DNA from: Abiotrophia defectiva ATCC 49176
Lineage (GTDB): Bacteria > Bacillota > Bacilli > Lactobacillales > Aerococcaceae
Assembly: GCF_000160075.2 (NCBI RefSeq)
Contig: NZ_KI535342.1
Span: forward strand, 104,817 to 168,816
Direction of reading: 5' to 3'
DNA: 64,000 nucleotides
The notes under the pieces were generated by a model. It saw only the letters and a program-made list of their open reading frames with translations. It made no database searches and was not told the origin of the DNA. The translations under genes were made by a program, and so were the position numbers. Of the stretch, positions 48,984-60,249 are shown piece after piece. Position 1 is the stretch's first letter. The number at the start of each line of letters is the position of its first letter.

Positions 48984-49711
48984 TGAACTTACACAAAATC
49001 TGGACTATTTCAAAATTCAAAATCTACCAAATCGTTGTTAATATGCAGATTTTACCTATTTTGTTAATGGGTATGATTATGCCGGTTGCTATGAATTTTA
49101 TCTTGCCTCGGACAGATGAATTTGCTCAAGGGAATGTTCGCAGTATCATGATTATTTCCATGGGCTTCATCTTTATCGCAGGGATGGGGAGTGCCATGAC
49201 CGGTATGATGAGTTTGGTTGAGGAAAAGGAAAAGAAAACCCTGCGGGTGTTGATGACTTCAACTGTAACAAGCTTAGAATTTCTTATTGCTACCCTACTG
49301 CCAACAGTTGTTCTTTTATTACTTCTTAGTTATCTCTTGATTCCTTTATCAGGTATGAGTTTTTCTGATCTATCTCTTCTTAAGTATGGGATTGTCAGCT
49401 TATCAACCATTGTTTCCGGATCTATTATTGGGTTTATTTCAGGAATTTTCGCTAAAAATTCATCTGAGGCTACTGCCTACAGTATTTTCCCTTTGATGAT
49501 TTTAATCTTCGTTCCTTTCTATTCCATGTTTAGTGAGCCTTTGGCAAAAGTTGCGCCTTATCTATACACTAACTTCTTCTTCAGTTGGTCGCGTAACTTT
49601 TCTGATGCTAGCTTACCTATGCGTGAGGTCTTGGTATCCTTGGCTTGGTTGCTAGGTCTTAGTCTGGTTTTCGTTTTACTCTATCGTCGCAATGGATTAG
49701 AAAAAGAATAG
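48980..49711 (+). CDS. ABC-2 type permease
   Basis: A 243-residue permease with about six helices, partner of the ATPase at 48129. Similar to the permease at 46227: both have PVAMNFILP/PVIMNFILP near residue 35 and an EEKEKKTLRVLM-type loop. This suggests duplication within the module. ATG overlaps the ATPase stop. Confidence 0.88.
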   Translation: MMNLHKIWTISKFKIYQIVVNMQILPILLMGMIMPVAMNFILPRTDEFAQGNVRSIMIISMGFIFIAGMGSAMTGMMSLVEEKEKKTLRVLMTSTVTSLEFLIATLLPTVVLLLLLSYLLIPLSGMSFSDLSLLKYGIVSLSTIVSGSIIGFISGIFAKNSSEATAYSIFPLMILIFVPFYSMFSEPLAKVAPYLYTNFFFSWSRNFSDASLPMREVLVSLAWLLGLSLVFVLLYRRNGLEKE

Positions 49712-49723
49712 GAGGAAACTCTT

Positions 49724-49921
49724 ATGTCATGTACTCGTCCTAAGCGACTAATCAATATGGTCTTGCTGCTTGTCCTTATGTTAAGCCTTTTGATAGAAGT
49801 CACGATAGGATCAAGCACCAGCCTTTGGTTGTCTATTTTAGGCAATCCCTACTTGCAGCGTGCCATCGCCATGGCCATCATTGGAAATTTTTGCTATAAG
49901 TTGTGTCGTCAGGAATGCTAA
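49724..49921 (+). CDS. small hydrophobic membrane protein of the ABC operon
   Basis: A 65-residue protein with a good AGGAGG site, 13 bp after the permease. It has two hydrophobic segments (about 11-29 and 44-57), a basic start (SCTRPKRLINMV) and a C-terminal tail FCYKLCRQEC with three Cys. I do not recognise a family. It could be a transporter accessory, an immunity protein or a membrane peptide. Confidence 0.65.
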   Translation: MSCTRPKRLINMVLLLVLMLSLLIEVTIGSSTSLWLSILGNPYLQRAIAMAIIGNFCYKLCRQEC

Positions 49922-49930
49922 GTAACTCTA

Positions 49931-49956
49931 TCCCCCTTTTCTGGGGGGATATTTTT
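49931..49956 (+). terminator. terminator of the LytTR/ABC operon
   Basis: ATCCCCC/GGGGGGAT stem followed by ATTTTTG. Confidence 0.88.
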
Positions 49957-49992
49957 GTTAAGAGGCTTATGGGAGATTCTTCTGATTATAGC

Positions 49993-50021
49993 TTGCAATT
50001 CTTGCTAGGATCGCGTATAAT
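49993..50021 (+). promoter_or_regulatory. rpsF-ssb-rpsR promoter
   Basis: TTGCAA and TATAAT are separated by 17 bp. A leader of about 70 bases follows before rpsF, possibly an S6 autoregulatory site. Confidence 0.82.
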
Positions 50022-50099
50022 TAATAGATGTGAGTATGTGACTATTTCCATACTCTCCTTGCTCTTAATGAGCCAATAGTCCAAAAGGAGGTGCAGTCA

Positions 50100-50399
50100 A
50101 TGAGTCAAGCAACTAAATACGAAATCTTGTACATCATCCGTCCTGATTTAACAGATGATGCTAAGAAAGAATTGGTCGAGCGTTTCGATTCAATCTTAAC
50201 TGAGAACGGTACTGAAGTTGTTGAGTCGAAAGACTGGGCGAAAAAACGTTTTGCTTACGAAATCAACGACTACAAAGAAGGTATTTACCATATCGTGAAT
50301 GTTGTCGCTGAAAACGCACAAGGCATTAACGAGTTCGACCGTCTTGCGAAAATCAACCGTGACATCTTACGTCACATGATCGTCAAAGTCGAAGCTTAA
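50100..50399 (+). CDS. rpsF: 30S ribosomal protein S6
   Basis: S6 pairs with S18 on the small subunit. The ATG at 50100 ([20 protein letters not shown]) follows AAAGGAGGTG and gives 99 residues; three extra upstream codons are unlikely. The ferredoxin-like fold is complete. First gene of rpsF-ssb-rpsR. Confidence 0.97.
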   Translation: MSQATKYEILYIIRPDLTDDAKKELVERFDSILTENGTEVVESKDWAKKRFAYEINDYKEGIYHIVNVVAENAQGINEFDRLAKINRDILRHMIVKVEA

Positions 50400-50400
50400 T

Positions 50401-50416
50401 TGTTTCACGTGAAACA
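50401..50416. promoter_or_regulatory. parS site 1
   Basis: TGTTTCACGTGAAACA is a perfect parS palindrome bound by ParB, directly after the rpsF stop and within the ssb leader. Confidence 0.93.
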
Positions 50417-50435
50417 TTTTGAGGGAGGAACCAAC

Positions 50436-50954
50436 ATGAATACTGTACAATTAGTCGGACGTTTAACCCGTGATGTTGAATTACGTTTTACCTCATCTGG
50501 CACTGCAGTCGGTTCTTTCACCATTGCGGTTAACCGTAATTTTACTAACCAACAAGGTGAACGTGAAGCAGACTTCATTTCGTGTGTGATTTGGCGGAAG
50601 GCAGCTGAGAACTTGGCTAACTTTACGCGCAAAGGTTCCTTGATTGCTATCGATGGACGTCTTCAAACACGTTCATACGATAACCAACAAGGTCAACGAG
50701 TATATGTAACCGAAGTGGTTGTTAACAACTTCGACTTGCTAGAATCTCGTTCTGTGACTGAACAACGCCCTGTCTCTAGTCCAAACACTAATCACCAAGC
50801 AGGTGCTTATGGTGCAGGTGGAGGCCAAGGATACCAATCACAGCCACAAATGAATCAAAATAACTATAATCAATCATTTTCTTCATCAAGTACCTCTCCA
50901 TTCATGGATGAAGGTCACCCAATTGATATTTCTGAAGATGATTTACCATTCTAA
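50436..50954 (+). CDS. ssb: single-stranded DNA-binding protein
   Basis: Binds ssDNA in replication and repair. The ATG at 50436 (MNTVQLVGRLTRDVELRFTS) follows GGGAGGAA; the open frame begins within parS and is not the start. The 172-residue protein has the OB fold (1-110), a Gly/Gln/Ser-rich linker and the acidic tip DISEDDLPF that contacts partner proteins. Confidence 0.97.
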   Translation: MNTVQLVGRLTRDVELRFTSSGTAVGSFTIAVNRNFTNQQGEREADFISCVIWRKAAENLANFTRKGSLIAIDGRLQTRSYDNQQGQRVYVTEVVVNNFDLLESRSVTEQRPVSSPNTNHQAGAYGAGGGQGYQSQPQMNQNNYNQSFSSSSTSPFMDEGHPIDISEDDLPF

Positions 50955-50976
50955 GAATTAAGAAGGAGTATGACAT

Positions 50977-51222
50977 ATGGCTGAACAACAACAACGCCGT
51001 GGCGGCCGTCGCCGTCGTAGAAAAGTATGTTTCTTCTGCGCAAACCATATTGATCATCCTGACTACAAAGACGTAGATTTACTCAAACGTTTCATTTCTG
51101 AAAAAGGGAAAATCTTACCACGTCGTGTAACTGGGACTTGCGCGAAGCATCAACGTGCTTTAACCGTTGCTATTAAACGTGCACGGATTATGGGTCTTTT
51201 ACCATTTACTGTTCAAGACTAA
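50977..51222 (+). CDS. rpsR: 30S ribosomal protein S18
   Basis: The 81-residue S18 has the basic N terminus ([20 protein letters not shown]) and [20 protein letters not shown]. It retains Cys residues for a zinc-type fold (CFFC... C). Last gene of the rpsF-ssb-rpsR operon. Confidence 0.97.
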   Translation: MAEQQQRRGGRRRRRKVCFFCANHIDHPDYKDVDLLKRFISEKGKILPRRVTGTCAKHQRALTVAIKRARIMGLLPFTVQD

Positions 51223-51230
51223 TTTTTATT

Positions 51231-51258
51231 GACTAGAACTTCGGTTCTAGTCTTTTTT
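51231..51258 (+). terminator. rpsR terminator
   Basis: GACTAGAAC/GTTCTAGTC stem with TTCG loop and TTTTTTG tail running into a parS site. Confidence 0.92.
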
Positions 51259-51273
51259 GTTTCACGTGAAACA
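51258..51273. promoter_or_regulatory. parS site 2
   Basis: Perfect TGTTTCACGTGAAACA, starting in the T tract of the rpsR terminator. Confidence 0.93.
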
Positions 51274-51345
51274 TTCTTCGTCAACTAGAGAAAGAAGGAT
51301 AAATGTGGTAAAATAGAAGAGGACAAAACTATTAGGAGGTGGACA

Positions 51346-53352
51346 GTGAAAAAAGATAGAATAAGGCAGTTTATAAAACTGTTGGATCGTTCCTCAATGA
51401 AGTGGCCAGTATTGTTTTTTACCGTCTTTTATCTCTCTATCATTCTAGCAACGCTTGCTTATATGCCCTGGATAGCACTTCTAATGCTAGTGTTAATGTT
51501 CTTATTCATAATGATTGGATTTAATCATTTTGAACGCTACATGCGATATTTAGAGCAGCAGTACTCTAGTGTGGCACCAACCTTGCACTTAGCGCAAGAA
51601 GATGCCTTGTATCGCGCCCCCATAGCTGTGCTAATCTATAATGATAAACAAGAAGTAGCCTGGGTAAACCCAGAGTTTCAACATCATTATGGAAGTCTAC
51701 AACTTCTGGGTCAGCCCCTTGCTAAGTTACATCCAGGTTTAGGAGAAATTGTAAATCAAGAAAACCCGGAAAAACACTGGCAGACAATTGAGATAAACCA
51801 AAAGTACTATCGCTATTTACATCAGCCATCCTATCAGGCTATTTACTTTATTGATCAAACACCTGAACATGAGATGGTGGCTCAAAGGGCTTATGATCGT
51901 TTAGTGTTTGGTTACCTGCTTATTGACGAATACGACGAATTAGTACAGTCTATGGATGATAGTGAGACTTCGCTCTTTGATGCTAAACTATTAAATGGTT
52001 TGCGAGAATGGGCTAATCAATTCAACCTTTATCTCAAACGTTTAGAAGATGATCGGTTTTTAATCTTAGCTAATCAAGCAGCCCTAGAGGTGTTGGAGAA
52101 GGATAAATTCAAAACGCTAGAAAGCATAAAAGAAACGGAAGCTAAACAGTCAATCCCTGTATCGATAAGTGTAGGGCTTGCATACTCAGAGGACACCTAT
52201 TATGGTCTTGATCAACTAGCCAATCAAGCTCAACTTAATGTAGAGTTAGCTTTAGCACGTGGGGGTGATCAGACTGTAGTTCGCTCACACAACGGCCAAG
52301 CCCGTTTTTATGGTGGTAAGTTGAACGTTAACCAAAAACGCTCAATTACACGTTCTAAATTGGTTTATCAGGCCTTACTGACCTCTGTCGAACAAGCCAA
52401 CCGTGTGATTATTGCGGGCCATAAATATCCTGATATGGATGCTGTTGCGGCAGCCCTAGGGATTCATAAAATCGTGAGCCAACAAGGAAAATTTGCTAGA
52501 ATTATCCTTGATCGTCAAGAGTTATCTGATGATGTGGCTCAGCTTCTTGAATTTCCTGCAATCAAGAATGAGGCCTCCAATCTATTCATTAGCTTAGAGG
52601 AAGCTCAAGAGATTGTTGATAATCGTACTCTCCTTGTCATGGTAGATCACCACAGACCTAGTTTATCTGCTGCTGGCCCACTAGTGAATGAGCATGAGGT
52701 GGTCATCATTGATCATCACCGACGAAGTGAAGATTTCCCTGCTAAGCCTGTCCTAACCTTCATTGAGCCTTATGCCTCATCAACGTCAGAATTAGTGACG
52801 GAATTCTTCATTTATATGCGAAACAGTCACGAAACGTTAAATAAAACAGAAGCGACGGCTCTCTTAGCAGGTATTATTGTGGATACTAATAACTTTGCCA
52901 GTCGCACAGGGTCGAGAACTTTTGATGCAGCAAGTTATCTTAAGTCTCGTGGTGCTAATGAACATTTAATTCAGCAGCTGCTTAAGGAAGACCTTAAGCG
53001 ATTGTTAGAGCGCAACGAGATTATAGCTCAAGCCCATTATATCGGTGAAGATATTATTGTAGCTAAGGCTCAAGAGGGAAAAGTTTATGACAATGTGACA
53101 GCCTCTCAAGCAGCGGATGTCATGCTGACACTTAAAAAAGTAGAAGCTTCTTTTGTTATATTTGAGCGCCCTGATCAAACAATCGGGATTAGTGCCCGTT
53201 CCATGGGTGGGCTTAATGTCCAGACCTTGATGGAAGAAATGGGTGGAGGTGGCCATTTGACTACTGCTGCGACTCAAATAAAGGAATCAAGTCTTGATCA
53301 AGTCTATCAAGACTTGCTAGAGACCATTCAACGTAATAAGGAGGAAAGTTGA
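51346..53352 (+). CDS. gdpP: cyclic-di-AMP phosphodiesterase GdpP
   Basis: Membrane phosphodiesterase that degrades c-di-AMP and so affects osmotic and cell-wall stress. The 668-residue protein starts with GTG after AGGAGGTGG. It has two N-terminal membrane helices (about 20-65), a PAS domain, a degenerate GGDEF domain, and DHH/DHHA1 catalytic domains ([36 protein letters not shown]). It overlaps rplI. Confidence 0.95.
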   Translation: MKKDRIRQFIKLLDRSSMKWPVLFFTVFYLSIILATLAYMPWIALLMLVLMFLFIMIGFNHFERYMRYLEQQYSSVAPTLHLAQEDALYRAPIAVLIYNDKQEVAWVNPEFQHHYGSLQLLGQPLAKLHPGLGEIVNQENPEKHWQTIEINQKYYRYLHQPSYQAIYFIDQTPEHEMVAQRAYDRLVFGYLLIDEYDELVQSMDDSETSLFDAKLLNGLREWANQFNLYLKRLEDDRFLILANQAALEVLEKDKFKTLESIKETEAKQSIPVSISVGLAYSEDTYYGLDQLANQAQLNVELALARGGDQTVVRSHNGQARFYGGKLNVNQKRSITRSKLVYQALLTSVEQANRVIIAGHKYPDMDAVAAALGIHKIVSQQGKFARIILDRQELSDDVAQLLEFPAIKNEASNLFISLEEAQEIVDNRTLLVMVDHHRPSLSAAGPLVNEHEVVIIDHHRRSEDFPAKPVLTFIEPYASSTSELVTEFFIYMRNSHETLNKTEATALLAGIIVDTNNFASRTGSRTFDAASYLKSRGANEHLIQQLLKEDLKRLLERNEIIAQAHYIGEDIIVAKAQEGKVYDNVTASQAADVMLTLKKVEASFVIFERPDQTIGISARSMGGLNVQTLMEEMGGGGHLTTAATQIKESSLDQVYQDLLETIQRNKEES

Positions 53353-53804
53353 TGAAAGTAATCTTACTACAAGACGTAAAAAAACAAGGAAAAAAGGGTC
53401 AATTGATTGAAGTATCGGAGGGCTATGGCCGTAACTTCTTAATCAAGAATGGCTTAGCTAAACTTGCTGATAATGCCGCAGTTAATCAATTAAATGCCGA
53501 AAATAAAGCTAAGGCTCGCTTAGAGGCTGAAGAATTGGCTCAAGCAAAAGACCTTAAAGAAAAACTAGAAGATGAAAAAACTGTGATTGTAATTAAAGCC
53601 AAGTCAGGCGCAGATGGTCGTCTCTTTGGGACTATCCCATCGAAACAAATCGCTGAAGAACTAAAAAAACAGTATGACCTGAGCATTGATAAACGCAAGA
53701 TTCAATTAGAACAAAACCTAGCTTCCTTAGGCTACCACCATGTAGCAGCTAAGTTACACCATGACGTGACCGCCAAACTTAACGTTCATGTTGTCGAAGC
53801 CTAA
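53352..53804 (+). CDS. rplI: 50S ribosomal protein L9
   Basis: L9 is the elongated large-subunit protein that limits frameshifting. The ATG at 53352 overlaps the gdpP stop (TGATG) and gives 150 residues. The N-terminal domain ([28 protein letters not shown]) and C-terminal domain joined by a long helix are present. Normally dnaB follows; here it does not. Confidence 0.97.
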   Translation: MKVILLQDVKKQGKKGQLIEVSEGYGRNFLIKNGLAKLADNAAVNQLNAENKAKARLEAEELAQAKDLKEKLEDEKTVIVIKAKSGADGRLFGTIPSKQIAEELKKQYDLSIDKRKIQLEQNLASLGYHHVAAKLHHDVTAKLNVHVVEA

Positions 53805-53814
53805 GTTATATCTT

Positions 53815-53845
53815 AAAGGGATTGACTAGATCAGTCCCTTTTTTG
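53815..53845 (+). terminator. rplI terminator
   Basis: AAGGGATTGAC/GTCCCTT stem with T tract running into a parS site. Confidence 0.85.
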
Positions 53846-53859
53846 TTTCACGTGAAACA
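53844..53859. promoter_or_regulatory. parS site 3
   Basis: Perfect TGTTTCACGTGAAACA. A half-copy, TGTTTCACG, follows at 53949. Confidence 0.93.
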
Positions 53860-53896
53860 TTCGATCTAAACAGAGGCAAAAATAGGCAGCTATCAG

Positions 53897-53925
53897 TTGC
53901 TATTTTTCCAGATATACGGTAAAGT
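53897..53925 (+). promoter_or_regulatory. rsmG-parAB promoter
   Basis: TTGCTA and TAAAGT are 17 bp apart. Confidence 0.65.
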
Positions 53926-53987
53926 AAATAGTGGTTGTGAAACTTTTTTGTTTCACGGATTATTCACAAGAAAGAAGGCTCTCATCC

Positions 53988-54710
53988 ATGAATCCAGAGA
54001 CATTTATAGCCCAATGCGCCGCACATGGACTGGTGCTGAATGATCAGCAAATTGCCCAATTTGAGCGCTATTTTCAACTCTTGGTTGAGTGGAATGAGAA
54101 GATGAACTTGACGGCGATTACCCAGCGTGAGGAAGTCTACCTCAAGCATTTTTATGACTGCTTAATGGCTCTATGGAATATGCCCTTGGATAATTACGCC
54201 CTCCAACTCTGTGATGTTGGGGCCGGTGCAGGATTTCCAAGTATCCCATTAAAAATCGCGCATCCAGAGTTACAAGTGACTATTGTCGATTCGCTTCAAA
54301 AGCGTCTAACCTTCATTGAACATTTGGCTGAGGAACTTGGCTTAGAAGGGGTATCCTGTGTCCATGGACGTGCTGAAGATGTAGGACAAAATCCTGTCTA
54401 TCGAGGGCAGTTTGACTTAGTAACAGCCCGAGCGGTCGCAAGCTTGAATGTTCTAGCAGAATACTGCCTTCCTTTAGTTAAGATTGGAGGCCAGTTTTTA
54501 GCGTTAAAAGCACAGAAATCTGACCAAGAGTTAGAAGAAGCTAGGGCTGCTATCAGCATTCTGGGAGCTAAACTAATCAAGGTAACGGAAGACCAGTTAC
54601 CCGTTGAGTCAGCAGACCGCCGTTATATTCTGATTCAAAAAACAAAAGAGACGCCTAATAAGTATCCACGTAAGGCAGGTAAACCTGCGAAGAATCCAAT
54701 TAAAGCCTAG
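53988..54710 (+). CDS. rsmG: 16S rRNA (guanine-N7)-methyltransferase RsmG
   Basis: Methylates G527 (E. coli numbering) of 16S rRNA using SAM. The ATG at 53988 (MNPETFIAQCAAHGLVLNDQ) follows GAAGG; the open frame starts 19 codons upstream through a parS half-site. The 240-residue protein has LCDVGAGAGFPSIPLKI for SAM and FDLVTARAVASL. It precedes parA, as in B. subtilis. Confidence 0.95.
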   Translation: MNPETFIAQCAAHGLVLNDQQIAQFERYFQLLVEWNEKMNLTAITQREEVYLKHFYDCLMALWNMPLDNYALQLCDVGAGAGFPSIPLKIAHPELQVTIVDSLQKRLTFIEHLAEELGLEGVSCVHGRAEDVGQNPVYRGQFDLVTARAVASLNVLAEYCLPLVKIGGQFLALKAQKSDQELEEARAAISILGAKLIKVTEDQLPVESADRRYILIQKTKETPNKYPRKAGKPAKNPIKA

Positions 54711-54720
54711 GAGGTAAGCT

Positions 54721-55482
54721 ATGGGAAGAATGATTGCAATCGGAAATCAGAAGGGTGGCGTTGGTAAAACAACGACTACTGTCAACTTGGGTGCTGCCTT
54801 GGCTTTTCAAGGAAAGAAAGTCCTAATTATTGATATGGATTCACAGGGGAATGCAACCAGTGGTTTAGGGATTGAACGGGCTGACGTTAAGCAAAGTGTC
54901 TACGAAGTCCTAGTTGATCAAATTGAAGCAGCGGGAGCTATCTTGCCTACTTCTCGCGAGAATCTCTGGATTTTACCGTCTACCCTACAATTAGCAGGGG
55001 CGGAAATTGAACTTGCAACAGCAGACCACCGTGAATCAAGATTAAAACAGGCGATTGAACCTATTAAGGCTGACTACGATTATATTTTAGTAGATTGTCC
55101 ACCATCACTCGGCCAGTTATCGCTCAATGCATTTACAGCGAGTGATACCATCCTGATTCCAGTACAGTGCGAATACTATGCCTTAGAAGGTTTGAGCCAA
55201 CTCTTGAACACTATTCGCTTGGTTCAACGTACCTATAATAAGAACTTTCGGATTGAAGGCGTACTCTTGACCATGTTGGATGCTCGAACCAATTTGGGTT
55301 ACGAAGTGGTTGAAGAAGTACGTAAATATTTCCAAGAAAAAGTCTATCAGACGATCATTACGCGTAATGTCCGACTCTCTGAAGCGCCATCCTATGGTCA
55401 GTCGGTTATAGACTATGATCCAAAATCTCGTGGAGCTGAAATGTACATGGACTTAGCCAAGGAGGTGGCTGCAAATGGCTAA
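54721..55482 (+). CDS. parA: chromosome partitioning ATPase ParA (Soj)
   Basis: Works with ParB and parS in chromosome segregation and DnaA control. The 253-residue protein has the deviant Walker A GNQKGGVGKTTTTVNL, ILVDCPPSLGQLSLNA and LLTMLDARTNLG. It lies 10 bp after rsmG and overlaps parB by 8 bp. Three parS sites lie upstream within 4.4 kb. Confidence 0.97.
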   Translation: MGRMIAIGNQKGGVGKTTTTVNLGAALAFQGKKVLIIDMDSQGNATSGLGIERADVKQSVYEVLVDQIEAAGAILPTSRENLWILPSTLQLAGAEIELATADHRESRLKQAIEPIKADYDYILVDCPPSLGQLSLNAFTASDTILIPVQCEYYALEGLSQLLNTIRLVQRTYNKNFRIEGVLLTMLDARTNLGYEVVEEVRKYFQEKVYQTIITRNVRLSEAPSYGQSVIDYDPKSRGAEMYMDLAKEVAANG

Positions 55483-56368
55483 TAAACCAAAACCTAAGCA
55501 AAAACGCAGTGGTTTGGGTCGGGGCATGGATGCCTTGTTTACTCCCTTAGAGGAAACGCCATCGGAATTTGAACAAGTTGAAGAAATTACCCTGGAAGAT
55601 ATCCGACCTAATCCACATCAACCGCGTAAACATTTTAATGAAGAAGCCCTAAATGAATTGGCAGACTCCATCCGAAATAACGGAGTTTTCCAACCTATTA
55701 TCGTGCGTAAGTCAGCCATCAAAGGCTATGAACTAGTAGCCGGCGAACGGCGGGTTAGAGCCAGTCGTCTAGCGGGGCTAACCACCATTCCGGCCATTGT
55801 CCGTCAACTTGATGAACGAGTTATGATTGAGATTGCTGTTTTGGAAAACTTGCAACGGGAGGACTTGAGTCCACTGGAAGAGGCGGAAGCCTACGACATG
55901 CTCATGAACAAGTTGAATTTGACCCAGGCAGAAGTGGCTGAACGTATGGGGAAGAGCCGGCCTTACATTGCCAATTATCTACGACTCTTAACTTTACCAG
56001 ATGAAGTGAAGAAATTGGTTCAAAAAGAAGCACTATCGATGGGCCAAGCAAGAACCCTTCTGTCACTTAAGGACAAGAAGCAGTTGGTGACTCTAGCGCA
56101 ACGTGTCATCAAGGAACAACTAACAGTCCGTCAGTTAGAAGACTTGGTACAACAACTTAATGAGAAGTCCCAAGCCAAACAAATCAAAAAGACCAAAAAA
56201 GCAGACAAAAAGCCATCTTATATCTTAGCTTGCGAGCAAAAACTGCAAGAACGCTTTGGCACCATGGCCTTGATTCAACAGCGGGGTGACAAGGGTAAGA
56301 TTGAGATTGAATATATGGATGAATCTGACCTCATGCGTATCCTAGATTTGTTACAAATTCAAGCCTAG
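55475..56368 (+). CDS. parB: chromosome partitioning protein ParB (Spo0J)
   Basis: Binds parS and spreads as a CTPase clamp. The 297-residue protein has an N-terminal ParA-contacting segment (KQKRSGLGRGMDALF), the GERR box (VAGERRVRASRLAG) of the CTPase domain, a helix-turn-helix (NLTQAEVAERMGKSRPYIANY) and a C-terminal dimerisation domain. Its binding sites are the parS palindromes upstream. Confidence 0.97.
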   Translation: MANKPKPKQKRSGLGRGMDALFTPLEETPSEFEQVEEITLEDIRPNPHQPRKHFNEEALNELADSIRNNGVFQPIIVRKSAIKGYELVAGERRVRASRLAGLTTIPAIVRQLDERVMIEIAVLENLQREDLSPLEEAEAYDMLMNKLNLTQAEVAERMGKSRPYIANYLRLLTLPDEVKKLVQKEALSMGQARTLLSLKDKKQLVTLAQRVIKEQLTVRQLEDLVQQLNEKSQAKQIKKTKKADKKPSYILACEQKLQERFGTMALIQQRGDKGKIEIEYMDESDLMRILDLLQIQA

Positions 56369-56379
56369 GAGGGAACCAT

Positions 56380-56580
56380 ATGCAAAAAGACTATGATCTT
56401 CATGACATTATCGAGATGAAAAAGCCTCACGCTTGCCAAACTAACCGTTGGCAGATTATCCGTATGGGCATGGACATCCGAATCAAATGCTGTCACTGTG
56501 GACATATTGTGACCTTAACCCGGCGCGACTTTGAAAAACGACTTAAGAAAATCAAAGAAAAAGCGCCTGAAAAAATCTAG
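56380..56580 (+). CDS. DUF951 family protein
   Basis: A 66-residue protein of the DUF951 family, small proteins with a CxxC zinc-like motif that are widely found near parB in Firmicutes. The motif IKCCHCGHIVTLTRRDFEKR is clear. Function unknown. AGGAGG precedes the ATG. Confidence 0.88.
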   Translation: MQKDYDLHDIIEMKKPHACQTNRWQIIRMGMDIRIKCCHCGHIVTLTRRDFEKRLKKIKEKAPEKI

Positions 56581-56595
56581 CTAAAGAAAGAGTGA

Positions 56596-57702
56596 ATGAC
56601 ATTGGCATTAACAGCCGGTATTGTAGGTCTTCCTAACGTCGGGAAATCTACCCTATTCAATGCGATTACAAAAGCAGGTGTCGAAGCGGCTAACTATCCC
56701 TTCGCTACCATCGATCCAAACGTCGGGATTGTTGAAGTTCCTGATCAACGCCTGATTGAAATTACCAAACTTGTTAAACCCAAAAAGACGGTACCAACTG
56801 CAATCGAGTTTACCGATATTGCAGGGATTGTAAAAGGTGCAAGCCGTGGTGAGGGGCTGGGTAACAAGTTCTTAAGCCATATTCGCCAAGTTGACGCCAT
56901 TTGTCACGTGGTCCGTTGTTTTGCCGATGGCAATATTACCCACGTATCGGGTAAGGTAGACCCACTCTCAGATATTGAGACTATTAACCTAGAATTGATT
57001 CTAGCCGATTTGGAAACCATCGATAAGCGTATTGGGCGCGTAGCCAAATTAGCTAAATCAAAGGATAAGGATGCAGTAGCAGAATTAGAAGTGCTAGAAA
57101 AATTAAAGGCTGCACTAGAGAATAATCAACTGGCTAACTCTGTTGACTTCTACGATGAACAACTACCTTATGTACGCAACCTCTTCCTCTTGACACGCAA
57201 AAAGATGCTTTACGTTGCCAATATTGGTGAAGATGAGGTGGTGGACCCGTCAGATAATCCTTATTTGGCTCAGGTGCGCGAGTTAGCGGCTAGCCAAGGT
57301 GCAGATGTCGTGCCAATTTGTGCGCGTTTGGAAGAAGAAATTGCTGAATTGGATGATGAAGAGAAGGCTGTCTTCTTGGAAGACTTCGGCTTGAAAGAAT
57401 CCGGTTTGGACCGCTTGATCCAACATGTCTATAGCCTCTTAGGCCTAGCCACTTACTTCACGGCTGGGGAACAAGAAGTTCGAGCTTGGACCTTCAAACA
57501 AGGTATGAAGGCACCACAAGCAGCTGGGATTATTCACTCTGACTTTGAACGTGGCTTCATTCGTGCGGAGACAGTCTCTTATCAAGATTTAGTCACTTAC
57601 CAAAGTATGCAGGCCGCCAAAGAGGCTGGTCGTGTGCGTTCAGAAGGTAAAGAATACGTCGTGCAAGATGGCGACATTATGCTGTTCCGCTTTAATGTAT
57701 AG
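56596..57702 (+). CDS. ychF: ribosome-associated ATPase YchF
   Basis: OBG-type P-loop protein of 368 residues that binds ATP and ribosomes and influences the oxidative stress response. Walker [13 protein letters not shown] near residue 11, the ATP-preferring NxxE region ([16 protein letters not shown]) and C-terminal TGS domain ([20 protein letters not shown]) are present. Confidence 0.96.
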   Translation: MTLALTAGIVGLPNVGKSTLFNAITKAGVEAANYPFATIDPNVGIVEVPDQRLIEITKLVKPKKTVPTAIEFTDIAGIVKGASRGEGLGNKFLSHIRQVDAICHVVRCFADGNITHVSGKVDPLSDIETINLELILADLETIDKRIGRVAKLAKSKDKDAVAELEVLEKLKAALENNQLANSVDFYDEQLPYVRNLFLLTRKKMLYVANIGEDEVVDPSDNPYLAQVRELAASQGADVVPICARLEEEIAELDDEEKAVFLEDFGLKESGLDRLIQHVYSLLGLATYFTAGEQEVRAWTFKQGMKAPQAAGIIHSDFERGFIRAETVSYQDLVTYQSMQAAKEAGRVRSEGKEYVVQDGDIMLFRFNV

Positions 57703-57720
57703 CCTATAGGAGGAAGAATC

Positions 57721-58461
57721 ATGACTGAAGAAATCAAACAAACAGAGCAAGTAGAGACGGAAGCAGAGGTTGCAGTTGAGGAGGCTTCTGCCAGCTTAAC
57801 AGAGTCAGAAATTTTTGGCCGTTTAACCAAACGCAACCAACAATACATGTTGACTTTGGACAGGAACTTAGCGGCTGCTAATCTAACCGAGTCCATTCGC
57901 CAACAAATCTACCAAGAAATGTGCGAAACCTTAGAAGAAGGCCAACAGACCGGGCAGACTGCCCGTCAATTATACGGCACCCCGACTGAATGTACGGCTG
58001 TTATCTTAGAACAACAGTTTCCTAGTGATGACGAAGGGGAACGCTCAGCTGATTGGAAGATTGCCCTCGATGGTGGCTTACTATTAGGATCTGTCTTTAC
58101 TTTGATTACGGGCTTCTCACTTATGCGACAAGGGCAAAATAGTGAAGCAACCATTAACAATATGGGCTTAATCACCTTAATCGTTAACTATTTAGTGGCA
58201 GGGATTGCCATGCTGATTGTGTCCAAGGTGCTACCAGACATGGATGCGCCTAAAGGTAAGCGCGGTTATATTAAATACTTCTCCGTTTCTACTCTAGCTA
58301 TGTTAGGATGGATTTTCGCTGTCAGCATCTCGAGCGTTATCTTCCCAACAGCCATTAACCCAGTCTTTCCATATGATATCTACTTCATTATTGGGGGCTT
58401 GACCTTCCTCTTGCGCTTCTATCTCAAAAAGCGGTGGAATATTAAAGGCGGACTTTTCTAA
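57721..58461 (+). CDS. DUF1129 family membrane protein
   Basis: A 246-residue protein with an acidic, soluble N-terminal 110 residues (NRQQYMLTLDRNLAAANLTES is typical DUF1129) and about four membrane helices after it. In Lactobacillales this family usually follows ychF, as here at 18 bp. Its function is unknown. AGGAGG site. Confidence 0.82.
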   Translation: MTEEIKQTEQVETEAEVAVEEASASLTESEIFGRLTKRNQQYMLTLDRNLAAANLTESIRQQIYQEMCETLEEGQQTGQTARQLYGTPTECTAVILEQQFPSDDEGERSADWKIALDGGLLLGSVFTLITGFSLMRQGQNSEATINNMGLITLIVNYLVAGIAMLIVSKVLPDMDAPKGKRGYIKYFSVSTLAMLGWIFAVSISSVIFPTAINPVFPYDIYFIIGGLTFLLRFYLKKRWNIKGGLF

Positions 58462-58471
58462 CAAATTGGAT

Positions 58472-58506
58472 GGCCGATTCAGTTGTAAACTGAGTCGGTT
58501 TTTTGT
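58472..58506 (+). terminator. ychF-DUF1129 terminator
   Basis: CCGATTCAGTT/ACTGAGTCGG stem followed by TTTTTTG. Confidence 0.9.
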
Positions 58507-60122
<1,616 letters not shown>

Positions 60123-60133
60123 AGCTTTTACAT

Positions 60134-60162
60134 GAGATGCCCTTAGGGGCATCTTTTCTTTG
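60134..60162 (+). terminator. guaB terminator
   Basis: AGATGCCC/GGGGCATCT stem and TTTCTTTG tail. Confidence 0.88.
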
Positions 60163-60249
60163 TCTATAACTTTTAATAAAACTTAAGACACAAGGCATCT
60201 GGATTGATGTATAATGAAGGAGACTTGATAAGAAAGTGAGGACAGCAAG

